A program made the position numbers and the translations under genes. A stretch of 19,992 nt of DNA from Desulfobacteraceae bacterium. Lineage in GTDB: Bacteria; Desulfobacterota; Desulfobacteria; Desulfobacterales; SURF-15. The notes beneath the pieces are model-generated. The model had not been told where the DNA came from, did no database searches, and was given only the letters and a program-made list of their open reading frames with translations. The stretch spans positions 1 through 19,992 of the forward strand of contig QZKK01000161.1 in NCBI GenBank assembly GCA_003599475.1, written 5' to 3'. Shown here one piece after another: positions 9,804-17,045 of the stretch; position 1 is the first letter of the stretch, and each line of letters opens with the position of its first letter.

Positions 9804-9911
9804 AATCGTTATACGTTGAAACCGTTGCACGTTGGAGTCGTTACACGTTCAACGATTTCAACGGCTTAAACGATTTCAACGATTTCAACGTGCAACGATT
9901 TCAACGATTTC
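9798..9911. repeat. Composite 9+7 word repeat, inverted arms
   Basis: Left part: three 16-base units, CGTTGAAATCGTTATA, CGTTGAAACCGTTGCA, CGTTGGAGTCGTTACA (9798-9845), each a 9-mer plus a 7-mer. Right part: 9-mers AACGATTTC at 9851, 9869, 9878, 9894 and 9903, with variants AACGGCTTA (9860) and the 7-mer AACGTGC (9887). 9818-9834 matches the reverse complement of 9886-9902 at 16 of 17 positions. The tract covers the stop of the radical SAM gene and the likely start of the nuclease gene. Confidence 0.92.
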
Positions 9912-10549
9912 AATTCGCCTGCCGGCTGCTTTTCCTTTGGCTAGCCCTTGCAGGCATTTTCCCGCAGGCGGGCAATGCGCAGCAGTGGGAGACCGTCCGT
10001 TGGATCGATGACGGCGACACCGTCGTTCTAGACACCGGCGACCGTATCCGATATATCGGCATCAACTGCCCTGAGATCGATCATGGAGACCGGCCGGCCG
10101 AACCTTTCGGTGATCTCGCTAAAAGGTACAACAAGGAGCTTGTCTACGGCAAAAGGGTTCGGATCGAATATGACCTTGAGAAGCGGGACCGGCACGGACG
10201 CCTTTTAGCCTATCTTTTTCTTGGCAATGGGCGGTTCATCAATGGGGCGCTGGTGGCGGAGGGGCTGGCCTATTGTTTGCCGCACGGGGAAAATACGAAA
10301 TTTCGGGATGCCCTGTTAGCATACCAGCGGGAAGCTATGTCTGCAAAGAGAGGAATCTGGAAGGATCTGAAGGAATCCGGTACAGGGTATGTGGGAAACC
10401 GCATCTCCGGGCGGTTTCACACGCGAGAATGCATCCTTGCCAAAAGCATCTCCAAGCGCAATCGCATCCACTTCAAAACCAAACAGGATGCCTTCTGGAA
10501 CGGATTTGCCCCGGGCAAGAGGTGTTTGGGGGAATACTGGAAGCAATAG
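9890..10549 (+). CDS. Secreted staphylococcal-nuclease-like protein (thermonuclease family)
   Basis: From a GTG at 9890 this is 219 residues: a signal peptide (basic start, then ACRLLFLWLALAGIFPQAGNA with likely cleavage after A30), an SNase domain (33-160) and a C-terminal tail. Catalytic positions of S. aureus nuclease map to D43 (DGDT), R54 and E62 (IRYIGINCPE) and R104 (DRHGRLLAYL); the D40 metal ligand is N59, which also occurs in other homologues. The tail (about 167-213: YVGNRISGRFHTRECI, NRIHFKT, GFAPGKRC) resembles the small Ada-type metal-binding domain often attached to such nucleases, but the usual PCKRC is PGKRC. A TTG at 9800 gives an open frame 30 codons longer (NDFNGLNDFNDFN), made purely of repeat; I prefer the GTG because of the signal peptide. 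Neither start has a ribosome site. Likely exported, degrading or salvaging nucleic acid. Confidence 0.85.
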   Translation: MQRFQRFQFACRLLFLWLALAGIFPQAGNAQQWETVRWIDDGDTVVLDTGDRIRYIGINCPEIDHGDRPAEPFGDLAKRYNKELVYGKRVRIEYDLEKRDRHGRLLAYLFLGNGRFINGALVAEGLAYCLPHGENTKFRDALLAYQREAMSAKRGIWKDLKESGTGYVGNRISGRFHTRECILAKSISKRNRIHFKTKQDAFWNGFAPGKRCLGEYWKQ

Positions 10550-10551
10550 AG

Positions 10552-10579
10552 GTTCAACGTTCAGGGTTCAACGTTCAGG
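10552..10579. repeat. Heptad tract GTTCAAC/GTTCAGG, 4 units (left arm)
   Basis: GTTCAAC and GTTCAGG alternate exactly twice, starting two bases after the nuclease stop. 10552-10575 is complementary to 10712-10735 with one mismatch in 24. Confidence 0.92.
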
Positions 10580-10677
10580 GGTTTGATCGAATACGAAACT
10601 TCATCCTGAACCGTGCGATTCTCCGCAATCCTCACAACCGGTCGATTCGCCCGGCAGTCACTCAAACTGGCCGCTCC

Positions 10678-10696
10678 AGCGGTCAGCGATACCGCT
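10678..10696. repeat. Short hairpin AGCGGT / ACCGCT
   Basis: A perfect 6-base inverted repeat (10678-10683, 10691-10696) with a 7-base loop, lying between the two heptad arms in the convergent gap. The T at 10696 is also the first base of the right heptad arm. No T-run follows on either strand. Confidence 0.5.
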
Positions 10697-10744
10697 GAAC
10701 ACTGAATACTCAACGTTGAACGCTGAACGTTGAACGCTGAACGC
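10696..10744. repeat. Heptad tract TGAACGC-type, 7 units (right arm)
   Basis: Seven consecutive units: TGAACAC, TGAATAC, TCAACGT, TGAACGC, TGAACGT, TGAACGC, TGAACGC, then TTTTATTA. It ends five bases before the stop codon of the EF-G-like gene and is inverted relative to the 10552-10579 tract. Confidence 0.92.
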
Positions 10745-10749
10745 TTTTA

Positions 10750-12828
10750 TTATTCCTTCTCCTTCTCCTTATTGACCTGATCGATGATCTTCTGAGACAG
10801 TTGGGCGGGCACTTCGTCATAATGGGAAAATTCCATCGTGTAAAATCCTCGCCCACCGGTCATGGAATTGAGATCCGGAGCGTAGGTCTGAAATTCGCTG
10901 ACGGGGACCTGCGCTTTGATGACCTGGTTTTTCCCCTTGCTTTCCATTCCGAGAACCCGGCCCCGCCTGCTGTTTAAATCCCCCATGATATCCCCCATGA
11001 ACTCATCCGGGGCAATGATGGAGACATTCATGATCGGTTCAAGGAGGATCGGATTTGCCTCCAACGCCGCCTTTTTAAATGCAAGGGATCCTGCGATCTT
11101 GAATGCCATTTCGGAGGAATCGACCGCATGGTAGGACCCGTAGTCCAGCGTCGCCCTGAAATCGACGGTGGGAAAACCGGCAAGGACTCCCTGGGCGGAA
11201 GATTCGACAATCCCTTTTTCGACGGCCGGGATGTACTGTCTGGGGATAACACCTCCGACGACCGCGTCGACGAACTCGAATCCCTTCCCGCGGGGCAACG
11301 GTTCCAATTGAACCCAGCAGTCTCCGAACTGGCCGTGACCGCCGGTCTGTTTTTTATGTCTTCCCTGAACCCGAACCTTCTTCTTGATGGTCTCGCGATA
11401 GGGGATTTTCGGGGTGCTGAGATTCACCTCGACGTTGTACTTTCTCCTCATCTTCTCGATGGTGGTTTCGATATGGACCTGTCCCATCCCCCACAGCAGG
11501 ATCTGTCTGGTTTCGGCATTCCGCTCAAGCTTCAATGAAATATCTTCCTCAAGCAGCCTTTGCAGTGCGCTGAAGATCTTGTCTTCATCCGCCCTGGACT
11601 TGGGTTGCAGAGCAAAAGAGATCAGGGGAGGCATCGCTTCCGCCGTACGGAATCGGATTTTATTCCCCTCGTCGCAGAGAGTATCACCGGTGACGGTTTC
11701 CTTCAGCTTGGCCACCGCAACGATCGCACCGGGGTAGCCCTCCGGGATCGGTTTCTGCTCTTTTCCGGTGATCCTCAGGAGCTGGGTATATCGCTCACGG
11801 GTTCCTTTATTCATATTGTAGAAGGTACCGTCTGAGCCGAGCTTTCCTGAAACGATTCGGAGAATGCTCAACCTTCCGGCATAGGGATCAGCCACGGTCT
11901 TGAATACGAATCCGGAAAAAGGAGCATCCGGGTTCGGTTCCCGCAGGGCGTCGTTTCCGTCCGCATCCTTACCGGTCATAGACCCGCGATCCAGAGGAGA
12001 AGGCAGGCACTGGATAACCGCATCCATCAGAAGATCGATGCCGATGTGATTTTTTGTCACGGATCCGCAGAAGACAGGAACAAAGTTGCGCGACAGGGTC
12101 CCTTTCCGCAGTGCACTCTTGATATCTTCTTCAGCGAGCGTTTCACCTTCAAGGTACTTTTCGATCAACGCATCATCGGCTTCCGCGATATTTTCGATCA
12201 ACGCCTCTCTTTCGGATTCCACCTGATCTTTCATATCCTCCGGGATATCCACCGCGGCTGCTTTTCCGGTTTCATCATAGGTATATGCCTTCATCGTGAT
12301 CAGGTCGACGATTCCCTTGAACTCCGCTTCGGATCCGATAGGCAGTTGCAGAATGATCGGTCGGGGTTCGAAAATGTCTGATGCATCTTTAAACGCACGC
12401 TGAAAGTCTGCACGTTCCCGGTCCAGTTTATTGATGAATATGATCACCGGGAGGTTGACTTCCCGTGTAAAGTCCCAGGCCAGTTCCGTTTGAACCTTGA
12501 CTCCGTCGACCGCATCGATGACGACAACGGCAGCATCCGCCGCCTGCATGCACAGCTTGGCGTCCGTGAAGAAATTTTGGTCTCCCGGAGTATCGATCAG
12601 GTTGACCGAATATTTATTCCAAATGTACTGGTGAAAGGAAGTGCTGACACTGGATTGCCGCTTCAATGCTTCCGGTTCGAAATCCATGGCCGTATTTCCT
12701 TCTTCCACACGGCCGATTCGTTTGAGCACGCCGCCTTTAAACAGCATGACCTCAGCCAGCATCGTCTTTCCGGCCCCGCCGTGGCCGACCAGGGCAATGC
12801 TCCTTGTTTTTTCAACTATTTCAGACAT
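10750..12828 (-). CDS. EF-G2-like translational GTPase
   Basis: A 692-residue protein with all five EF-G domains: GTPase (P-loop GHGGAGKT 15-22, NKLD 133-136), domain II, and the C-terminal half with GGHGQFGD and the domain IV/V block LEPIMNVSIIAPDEFMGDIMGDLNSRRG. It differs from housekeeping EF-G (P-loop GHIDHGKT, switch II DTPGH) by GHGGAGKT and by DTPGD at 79-83, where aspartate replaces the histidine that activates water for GTP hydrolysis. This fits the EF-G2/FusA2 branch, whose exact job is uncertain; housekeeping fusA should be elsewhere in the genome. The ATG at 12828 is chosen over the one at 12846 because GAGAGGAG lies just upstream of it, inside the longer ORF. It follows tlyA by 139 bases and has a likely promoter there. 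I give no symbol because FusA2 naming varies. Confidence 0.92.
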   Translation of the reverse strand: MSEIVEKTRSIALVGHGGAGKTMLAEVMLFKGGVLKRIGRVEEGNTAMDFEPEALKRQSSVSTSFHQYIWNKYSVNLIDTPGDQNFFTDAKLCMQAADAAVVVIDAVDGVKVQTELAWDFTREVNLPVIIFINKLDRERADFQRAFKDASDIFEPRPIILQLPIGSEAEFKGIVDLITMKAYTYDETGKAAAVDIPEDMKDQVESEREALIENIAEADDALIEKYLEGETLAEEDIKSALRKGTLSRNFVPVFCGSVTKNHIGIDLLMDAVIQCLPSPLDRGSMTGKDADGNDALREPNPDAPFSGFVFKTVADPYAGRLSILRIVSGKLGSDGTFYNMNKGTRERYTQLLRITGKEQKPIPEGYPGAIVAVAKLKETVTGDTLCDEGNKIRFRTAEAMPPLISFALQPKSRADEDKIFSALQRLLEEDISLKLERNAETRQILLWGMGQVHIETTIEKMRRKYNVEVNLSTPKIPYRETIKKKVRVQGRHKKQTGGHGQFGDCWVQLEPLPRGKGFEFVDAVVGGVIPRQYIPAVEKGIVESSAQGVLAGFPTVDFRATLDYGSYHAVDSSEMAFKIAGSLAFKKAALEANPILLEPIMNVSIIAPDEFMGDIMGDLNSRRGRVLGMESKGKNQVIKAQVPVSEFQTYAPDLNSMTGGRGFYTMEFSHYDEVPAQLSQKIIDQVNKEKEKE

Positions 12829-12894
12829 CTGAGCTCCTCTCTGCATCTATCTCTGCATCCATGAATCCAAATCGAAACAGTAAAATTTTTTGTA

Positions 12895-12923
12895 ATCATA
12901 TCCGGATAAAAAAGCAAGCCCAA
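12895..12923 (-). promoter_or_regulatory. Putative promoter of the EF-G2-like gene
   Basis: Minus strand: TTGGGC (plus 12918-12923), 17-base spacer, TATGAT (plus 12895-12900), a 5/6 match at -10 and a weak -35. It lies in the gap after tlyA, 67 bases before the chosen start. Confidence 0.45.
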
Positions 12924-12967
12924 ACTGATTTTTTGCATGCAGAGACGCGATTTAGCAAGCTCGATAC

Positions 12968-13702
12968 TTATCCTCTGAATCGAAGGTGGATCAAAAATTC
13001 CTTGTTCCCCTTCGGGCCCAGTATCGGGGAAGGCATCGTCGCTTTGATCTCAAGATTCTGATCGATGAAAAAATCCATAAGATCATCGAGCACGGAATCA
13101 TGCAATTGCGGATCCCTGACAACTCCGCCCTTGCCCACCATCCCCTTTCCCACTTCAAACTGCGGTTTGATCAAAGCGATGAGCACCGCATCGGGTTTCA
13201 GGAATTTGAAGAGATTCGGGACGACGATCTTCAATGAGATAAACGAGACGTCGATGACAACCAAATCCACCGGTTCCGCAAGGGCGCTTTGGGCGAGATA
13301 CCGGATGTTTGCGCGTTCGATGGCAATGACCCGGGGATCCCTGCGAAGCTTCCAGGCAAGCTGTCCGTAACCGACATCGACGGCATATACCAAAAGGGCA
13401 CCGTGCTGAAGCAGGCAATCGGTAAAGCCGCCGGTCGAAGCCCCCACATCCATACAGGTCATTCCGCCGGGGTCGACGGAAAAACCCTTCAGCGCAGCTT
13501 CCAATTTGAGACCGCCCCTGCTGACGTAAGGAATCGGATCTCCCTGGAGCTTGATGTGATCCACCTCTGAAACCTGCGCACCAGGTTTTGCCGCGGGAAA
13601 ATCGTTTACCAGAACCCTGCCTGTCATGATCAATTCGCGGGCGCGTTGCCGTGAATCGGCAAACCCTTTCTCCACAAGGAGAAGATCGAGCCGTCGTTTC
13701 AT
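12968..13702 (-). CDS. tlyA: TlyA-family rRNA 2'-O-methyltransferase (S4 + FtsJ-like domains)
   Basis: A 244-residue protein. Residues 1-60 are an S4 RNA-binding domain (RLDLLLVEKGFADSRQRARELI, spanning 4-25). Residues 61-244 are an FtsJ/RrmJ-like methyltransferase with the SAM loop DVGASTGGF (85-93) and a K-D-K-E catalytic set that I place at K66 (RGGLKLE), D151 (VIDVSFI), K179 (LIKPQFE) and E235 (GNKEFLIHL). Mycobacterial TlyA methylates 16S and 23S rRNA and governs capreomycin sensitivity; older annotations call it hemolysin A. It is the last member of the xseA-xseB-ispA-dxs-tlyA order but is separated from dxs by 226 bases of repeat-rich DNA. The ATG at 13702 has no Shine-Dalgarno site: the heptad tract begins eight bases upstream. 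That suggests the original leader was displaced. Confidence 0.95.
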   Translation of the reverse strand: MKRRLDLLLVEKGFADSRQRARELIMTGRVLVNDFPAAKPGAQVSEVDHIKLQGDPIPYVSRGGLKLEAALKGFSVDPGGMTCMDVGASTGGFTDCLLQHGALLVYAVDVGYGQLAWKLRRDPRVIAIERANIRYLAQSALAEPVDLVVIDVSFISLKIVVPNLFKFLKPDAVLIALIKPQFEVGKGMVGKGGVVRDPQLHDSVLDDLMDFFIDQNLEIKATMPSPILGPKGNKEFLIHLRFRG

Positions 13703-13710
13703 ATGGTAGT

Positions 13711-13738
13711 GTTCAGTGTTCAGCGTTCAGTGTTCAGC
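13711..13738. repeat. Heptad tract GTTCAGT/GTTCAGC, 4 units (left arm)
   Basis: GTTCAGT and GTTCAGC alternate twice, eight bases upstream of the tlyA start codon. 13718-13735 is a perfect 18-base inverted match to 13909-13926. Confidence 0.92.
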
Positions 13739-13849
13739 CAATTCGGTTGAGTCGTCAAAGCTCCACAATCTGGACGCCCGGTCGCGTACCCCGATTCTTT
13801 CATAATGAGACGTGTTTCTCGGCAGCAAGGCAAAAGGGCCTTTGTTGAC

Positions 13850-13877
13850 TGAACGCCGAGCGCTGAACTTGAACTCT
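13850..13877. repeat. Degenerate heptad tract, TGAACGC-type
   Basis: Units TGAACGC, CGAGCGC, TGAACTT, GAACTCT; the last has slipped by a base. Same orientation as the tract at 13901. Confidence 0.6.
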
Positions 13878-13900
13878 CGAGTTGCTTGGCCAGGAACCCC

Positions 13901-13928
13901 TGAACACCGAACACTGAACGCTGAACCC
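13901..13928. repeat. Heptad tract TGAACGC-type, 4 units (right arm)
   Basis: Units TGAACAC, CGAACAC, TGAACGC, TGAACCC, ending at the base next to the dxs stop codon (13929-13931). Inverted relative to the tract at 13711-13738, with 173 bases between the matching 18-mers. Confidence 0.9.
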
Positions 13929-15857
13929 TCAAAATGCCTGTCTGGCGTTTTTGCCGGCGGCAATGTAGGATCTATGCGGGTCGGATGCATGGCAGATCCC
14001 CTTTGCCGCGCGGATGATGGCAGCGGCATCGACCTCTGCCTTCGACCTGAGAAGCTTTTGCGGGCCATGCTCGATGAAGCGATCCGGTATACCGACCCTC
14101 TTGAGTGTAAATCCGTTGATCCCTTCATCGTTTAGACACTCCAAAACAGCGCTCCCGAAACCTCCCTGGAGCACATTCTCCTCTACCGTAACGATCCTGG
14201 GTATCTTTACCGAAAGAGAGACGATCAAGTCGACATCCAGGGGCTTTACGAACCGGCAATTCACCACCGTTGCCGAAACACCCTCCTCAACCAGGACATC
14301 CCGGGCTTTGAGAGCCTCGTAGACGCTCTGGCCGATGGCAAGAATCAGAAGATCCTCACCTTCGGTCAGGATCTCTGCTTTTCCGATAGCCAGCGGCTCG
14401 ATTTTTTCATCCATCTTTACACCGATTCCTGTACCTCGCGGGTACCGCATGGAAATGGGACCGGGATAGGAGAGGGCGGTGACCAGCATTCTCCGCAGTT
14501 CATTTTCATCCTTCGGGGCCATGACCACCATATTGGGCAGGCTTCTCAAATAGGTGAGATCGAACACGCCGTGGTGGGTCGCACCGTCTTCGCCCACGAT
14601 GCCGCTCCGATCGACTGCAAAGACCACCGGCAGTTCATCGATGCAGACATCGTGAATGATCTGGTCGTAAGCGCGCTGCAGAAAGGTGGAATAGATGGCG
14701 ACGACCGGCTTCAATCCCTCGACCGCCATGCCGGCAGCGAAAGTGACCCCGTGTTGTTCGGCGATCCCCACATCGAAGAACCGCTCCGGATAATTCTCCG
14801 AAAACTCCTTCAATCCGGTCCCTTCCGGCATGGCCGCTGTAACGGCGACGATTTTCGGGTCGTTCGCCGCCAATTCGACCATGGTGTCTCCGAATATTTT
14901 GGTGTAGGTCGGAACGCTCGCGTTTTTTACGATGCAGTTGCCTGTTTTTACCTCGAAACAGGAGACGCCGTGATAGAAGACCGGATTTTCTTCAGCGGGT
15001 GTATACCCTTTTCCTTTCTTGGTGATCACATGAAGCAGCACCGGTTCGTTGGTATTTTTGATGTTGTGTAAGATATCGATCAGATGGTTGAGCCTGTGTC
15101 CATTGATGGGGCCGAAGTATTCGAAATTGAACGCCTCAAAGAGCATTCCCGGGGTGACAAAGGTTTTAAAGGACTCTTCGGTGCGCTTTGCGACCTGATA
15201 GACATCGTCGCCGATCTTTGGAAGTGATTTGAGAAATTCGCCGAATTCCTTTCGGAGATCCTGAAGATACTTTTTCGAAAAAGTGCGGCTCAGGAAGGAG
15301 GATAGAGCGCCGACGTTTTTTGCAATGGACATGTCGTTTTCATTGAGGATCACGATCAGGTCCTTATGGATGTCGCCGGCCTGGTTCAATCCTTCATAGG
15401 CAATACCACTCGTCAGGGATCCATCCCCGATGACCGCAATTACCTTTCCGGTTTCATTCTTGAGTCTCTTCGCACAGGCCATCCCCAGCCCGGCGGAGAT
15501 GGAGGTGCTGCTGTGGCCGGTTGAAAATGCGTCATGCGGACTCTCCTTGGTCTTTGTAAATCCGCTGATCCCCCGGTGCTGTCGCAGGGTATGAAAAAGC
15601 TTTCTCCGACCGGTCAACAGCTTGTGCGTATAAGACTGATGCCCGACATCCCATATGATCTTATCTTTCGGGGAATCGAATACGTAGTGGAGCGCGATGG
15701 TCAACTCGACGACCCCGAGGTTTGACGCCAGATGGCCGCCGGTTTTTGAGACCACCTCGACGATGTGGTTTCTCACTTCTTCGGCCAGAACCGTCAAATC
15801 GGAAAGCGACAACTTCTTAACATCATCCGGAGAATCAATGTGATCGAGAAGATACAA
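13929..15857 (-). CDS. dxs: 1-deoxy-D-xylulose-5-phosphate synthase
   Basis: The first enzyme of the MEP isoprenoid pathway: condenses pyruvate with glyceraldehyde 3-phosphate using thiamine diphosphate. The 642 residues have the usual transketolase-like three domains: GGHLASNLGVVELT (40-53) with H42, WDVGHQSY (69-76), the thiamine site GDGSLTSG (144-151) with NENDMSIA (172-179), the pyrimidine domain with EQHGVTFAAGMA, and DRSGIVGEDGATHHG. The start is a TTG at 15857: MYLLDHIDSP aligns with the N-terminus of B. subtilis Dxs, and GGGAGGGG lies about 7 bases upstream. That site is partly within a small hairpin. It starts 14 bases after the ispA stop, so supply of isoprenoid precursor and prenyl chain elongation are coexpressed. 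The C-terminus ends next to a heptad repeat. Confidence 0.97.
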   Translation of the reverse strand: MYLLDHIDSPDDVKKLSLSDLTVLAEEVRNHIVEVVSKTGGHLASNLGVVELTIALHYVFDSPKDKIIWDVGHQSYTHKLLTGRRKLFHTLRQHRGISGFTKTKESPHDAFSTGHSSTSISAGLGMACAKRLKNETGKVIAVIGDGSLTSGIAYEGLNQAGDIHKDLIVILNENDMSIAKNVGALSSFLSRTFSKKYLQDLRKEFGEFLKSLPKIGDDVYQVAKRTEESFKTFVTPGMLFEAFNFEYFGPINGHRLNHLIDILHNIKNTNEPVLLHVITKKGKGYTPAEENPVFYHGVSCFEVKTGNCIVKNASVPTYTKIFGDTMVELAANDPKIVAVTAAMPEGTGLKEFSENYPERFFDVGIAEQHGVTFAAGMAVEGLKPVVAIYSTFLQRAYDQIIHDVCIDELPVVFAVDRSGIVGEDGATHHGVFDLTYLRSLPNMVVMAPKDENELRRMLVTALSYPGPISMRYPRGTGIGVKMDEKIEPLAIGKAEILTEGEDLLILAIGQSVYEALKARDVLVEEGVSATVVNCRFVKPLDVDLIVSLSVKIPRIVTVEENVLQGGFGSAVLECLNDEGINGFTLKRVGIPDRFIEHGPQKLLRSKAEVDAAAIIRAAKGICHASDPHRSYIAAGKNARQAF

Positions 15858-15870
15858 GGGAGCCCCTCCC
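15858..15870 (-). promoter_or_regulatory. dxs ribosome-binding site within a GGGAG/CTCCC hairpin
   Basis: On the minus strand GGGAG-GGG-CTCCC lies directly before the TTG start. The 5-base stem would hide the Shine-Dalgarno GGGAGG. It could limit dxs translation unless ribosomes arriving from ispA, which stops 14 bases earlier, open it. Confidence 0.5.
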
Positions 15871-15871
15871 G

Positions 15872-16798
15872 TTATTTATTTCTTTCTATGATATATTCGG
15901 CAATTGCTCGGAGCGGGTCTGCGTTTCTATCAAATTCGTTCAAAGCCCGCAAGGCATTATTAACGAGTTTTGCGGCAAAGGCCTTGGATTCCTCTATCCC
16001 GATCAAGGCCGGGTAAGTGTTCTTGTTTCGATTCAGATCGGTTCCGGCCGCCTTTCCCATCACCGCCGGGTCCCCCTCGATGTTTAAAATATCGTCTCGA
16101 ACCTGAAAAGCCAGGCCGATCGAAGCTGCGTAGGTCTTGAGTCGCTCGATTTGCGGCGGTGTGCCACCGCCCAAAAGGGACCCTGCCCAGACGGATGCTT
16201 CGATGAGCGCTCCGGTTTTTTGAGAATGCAGCCGCTTCAGTTCATCGAGTGCAAGGCGTTTCCCCTCGGAGAGCATATCGAGCATCTGACCGCGAACCAT
16301 ACCGTGGTATCCCGCTGCTGAGGAAATGATTCGAATCACATCCAGCCGTTTCGAAGGCGAAGCCGCCGAAGGATGCTCGGCGGACAGAATTTCAAAGGCG
16401 AGCGTTAGAAGAGCATCACCGGCTAAAATCGCGGTGGCTTCGTCGAAAGCGACATGACAGGTGGGTTGACCTCTCCTTTGATCGTCATCGTCCATTGCTG
16501 GAAGGTCATCGTGAATCAAGGAGTAGGTGTGGATCATCTCCAGAGCGCATGCGGCCGGAATAGGGGACTCCGGATGACCGCCGACGGCTTCTGAAGCGGC
16601 GACGCAGAGAATCGGACGGAGTCGTTTCCCACCTGCCATCAGAGAATAGCGCATGGCTTCTGATAAGCGATCGCCTGATCGGGAACCGGATCCGGAATCG
16701 GATCCGAACTCATGAAGAATACGCATCAATTCGAGATCGATTCGATCCCGCTTTCCCGATAAATAGGATTTCAGATCGAATTTCAAACTCTTATTCAT
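15872..16798 (-). CDS. ispA: Geranyl/farnesyl diphosphate synthase (short-chain prenyltransferase)
   Basis: Builds C10-C15 prenyl diphosphates from IPP and DMAPP. The 308 residues show GGKRLRP (56-62), the first aspartate-rich motif in HDDLPAMDDDD (96-106) with the two-residue insertion of bacterial type FPP synthases and Y92 five residues before it (as in E. coli IspA, limiting chain length), MVRGQMLDM (167-175) and the second motif QVRDDILNIEGD (232-243). A serine/glycine-rich insert (GSDSGSGSRSGD, 32-43), coded by a 12-base tandem repeat, lies in the variable loop before GGKRLRP. The ATG overlaps xseB by 8 bases, so translation is probably coupled. GGPP production cannot be excluded from sequence alone. 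Confidence 0.95.
   Translation of the reverse strand: MNKSLKFDLKSYLSGKRDRIDLELMRILHEFGSDSGSGSRSGDRLSEAMRYSLMAGGKRLRPILCVAASEAVGGHPESPIPAACALEMIHTYSLIHDDLPAMDDDDQRRGQPTCHVAFDEATAILAGDALLTLAFEILSAEHPSAASPSKRLDVIRIISSAAGYHGMVRGQMLDMLSEGKRLALDELKRLHSQKTGALIEASVWAGSLLGGGTPPQIERLKTYAASIGLAFQVRDDILNIEGDPAVMGKAAGTDLNRNKNTYPALIGIEESKAFAAKLVNNALRALNEFDRNADPLRAIAEYIIERNK
16682..16705 (-). repeat. 12-base tandem repeat inside ispA
   Basis: Two copies on the plus strand, GGAACCGGATCC and GGAATCGGATCC (11 of 12 identical), encode GSDSGSGS in frame. The period of 12 keeps the reading frame, unlike the 7-base tracts in the gaps. Confidence 0.7.
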
Positions 16799-17045
16799 GG
16801 CGATTGTCTTCTTCCAATCCGGTCTCCGGCGAAAACGGCCTTTCGCATAAATCCCCTTTCGGATCCTTCAGCAGGATGGATATCTTTTTCTCTGTCTCAT
16901 CAAGCTTTCGGGAGCACAGCTTGGAAAGCCTGACACCTTCTTCGAATTTTTTCAGGGCAACCTCCAGGGGGAGATCTCCTGTTTCAAGTTCTTGAACGAT
17001 CGCCTCCAGTCGCCTCATGGCTTCTTCAAAACTTTCCTCATTCAT
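16791..17045 (-). CDS. xseB: Exodeoxyribonuclease VII small subunit
   Basis: An 84-residue partner of XseA in the single-strand-specific exonuclease VII complex. FEEAMRRLEAIVQELETGDL (residues 6-25) and LPLEVALKKFEEGVRLSKLC are the family signature, forming a helical hairpin. The length is typical (70-85). The start overlaps the xseA stop by 4 bases (ATGA) and its end overlaps the ispA start by 8 bases, the usual arrangement of this operon. Confidence 0.96.
   Translation of the reverse strand: MNEESFEEAMRRLEAIVQELETGDLPLEVALKKFEEGVRLSKLCSRKLDETEKKISILLKDPKGDLCERPFSPETGLEEDNRHE

Noticed and set aside
9798..9911. CRISPR array
   Set aside because: Repeated words are 7-16 bases and directly adjoining, with no spacers of constant length and no cas genes.
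12829..12846. ATG at 12846 as start of the EF-G2-like gene
   Set aside because: The ribosome site GAGAGGAG lies inside this extension and serves the ATG at 12828.
13741..13849. The DNA between the heptad arms (here and at 10580-10695) as copies of one miniature transposable element
   Set aside because: By eye the two cores share no clear sequence similarity in either orientation, and no target-site duplication is visible.
13720..13932. 70-residue minus-strand ORF in the tlyA-dxs gap
   Set aside because: It consists largely of heptad repeat, lacks a ribosome site and shows no protein-like pattern.
14571..15071. 166-residue plus-strand ORF inside dxs
   Set aside because: Shadow of dxs; low-likelihood composition and no start signals.
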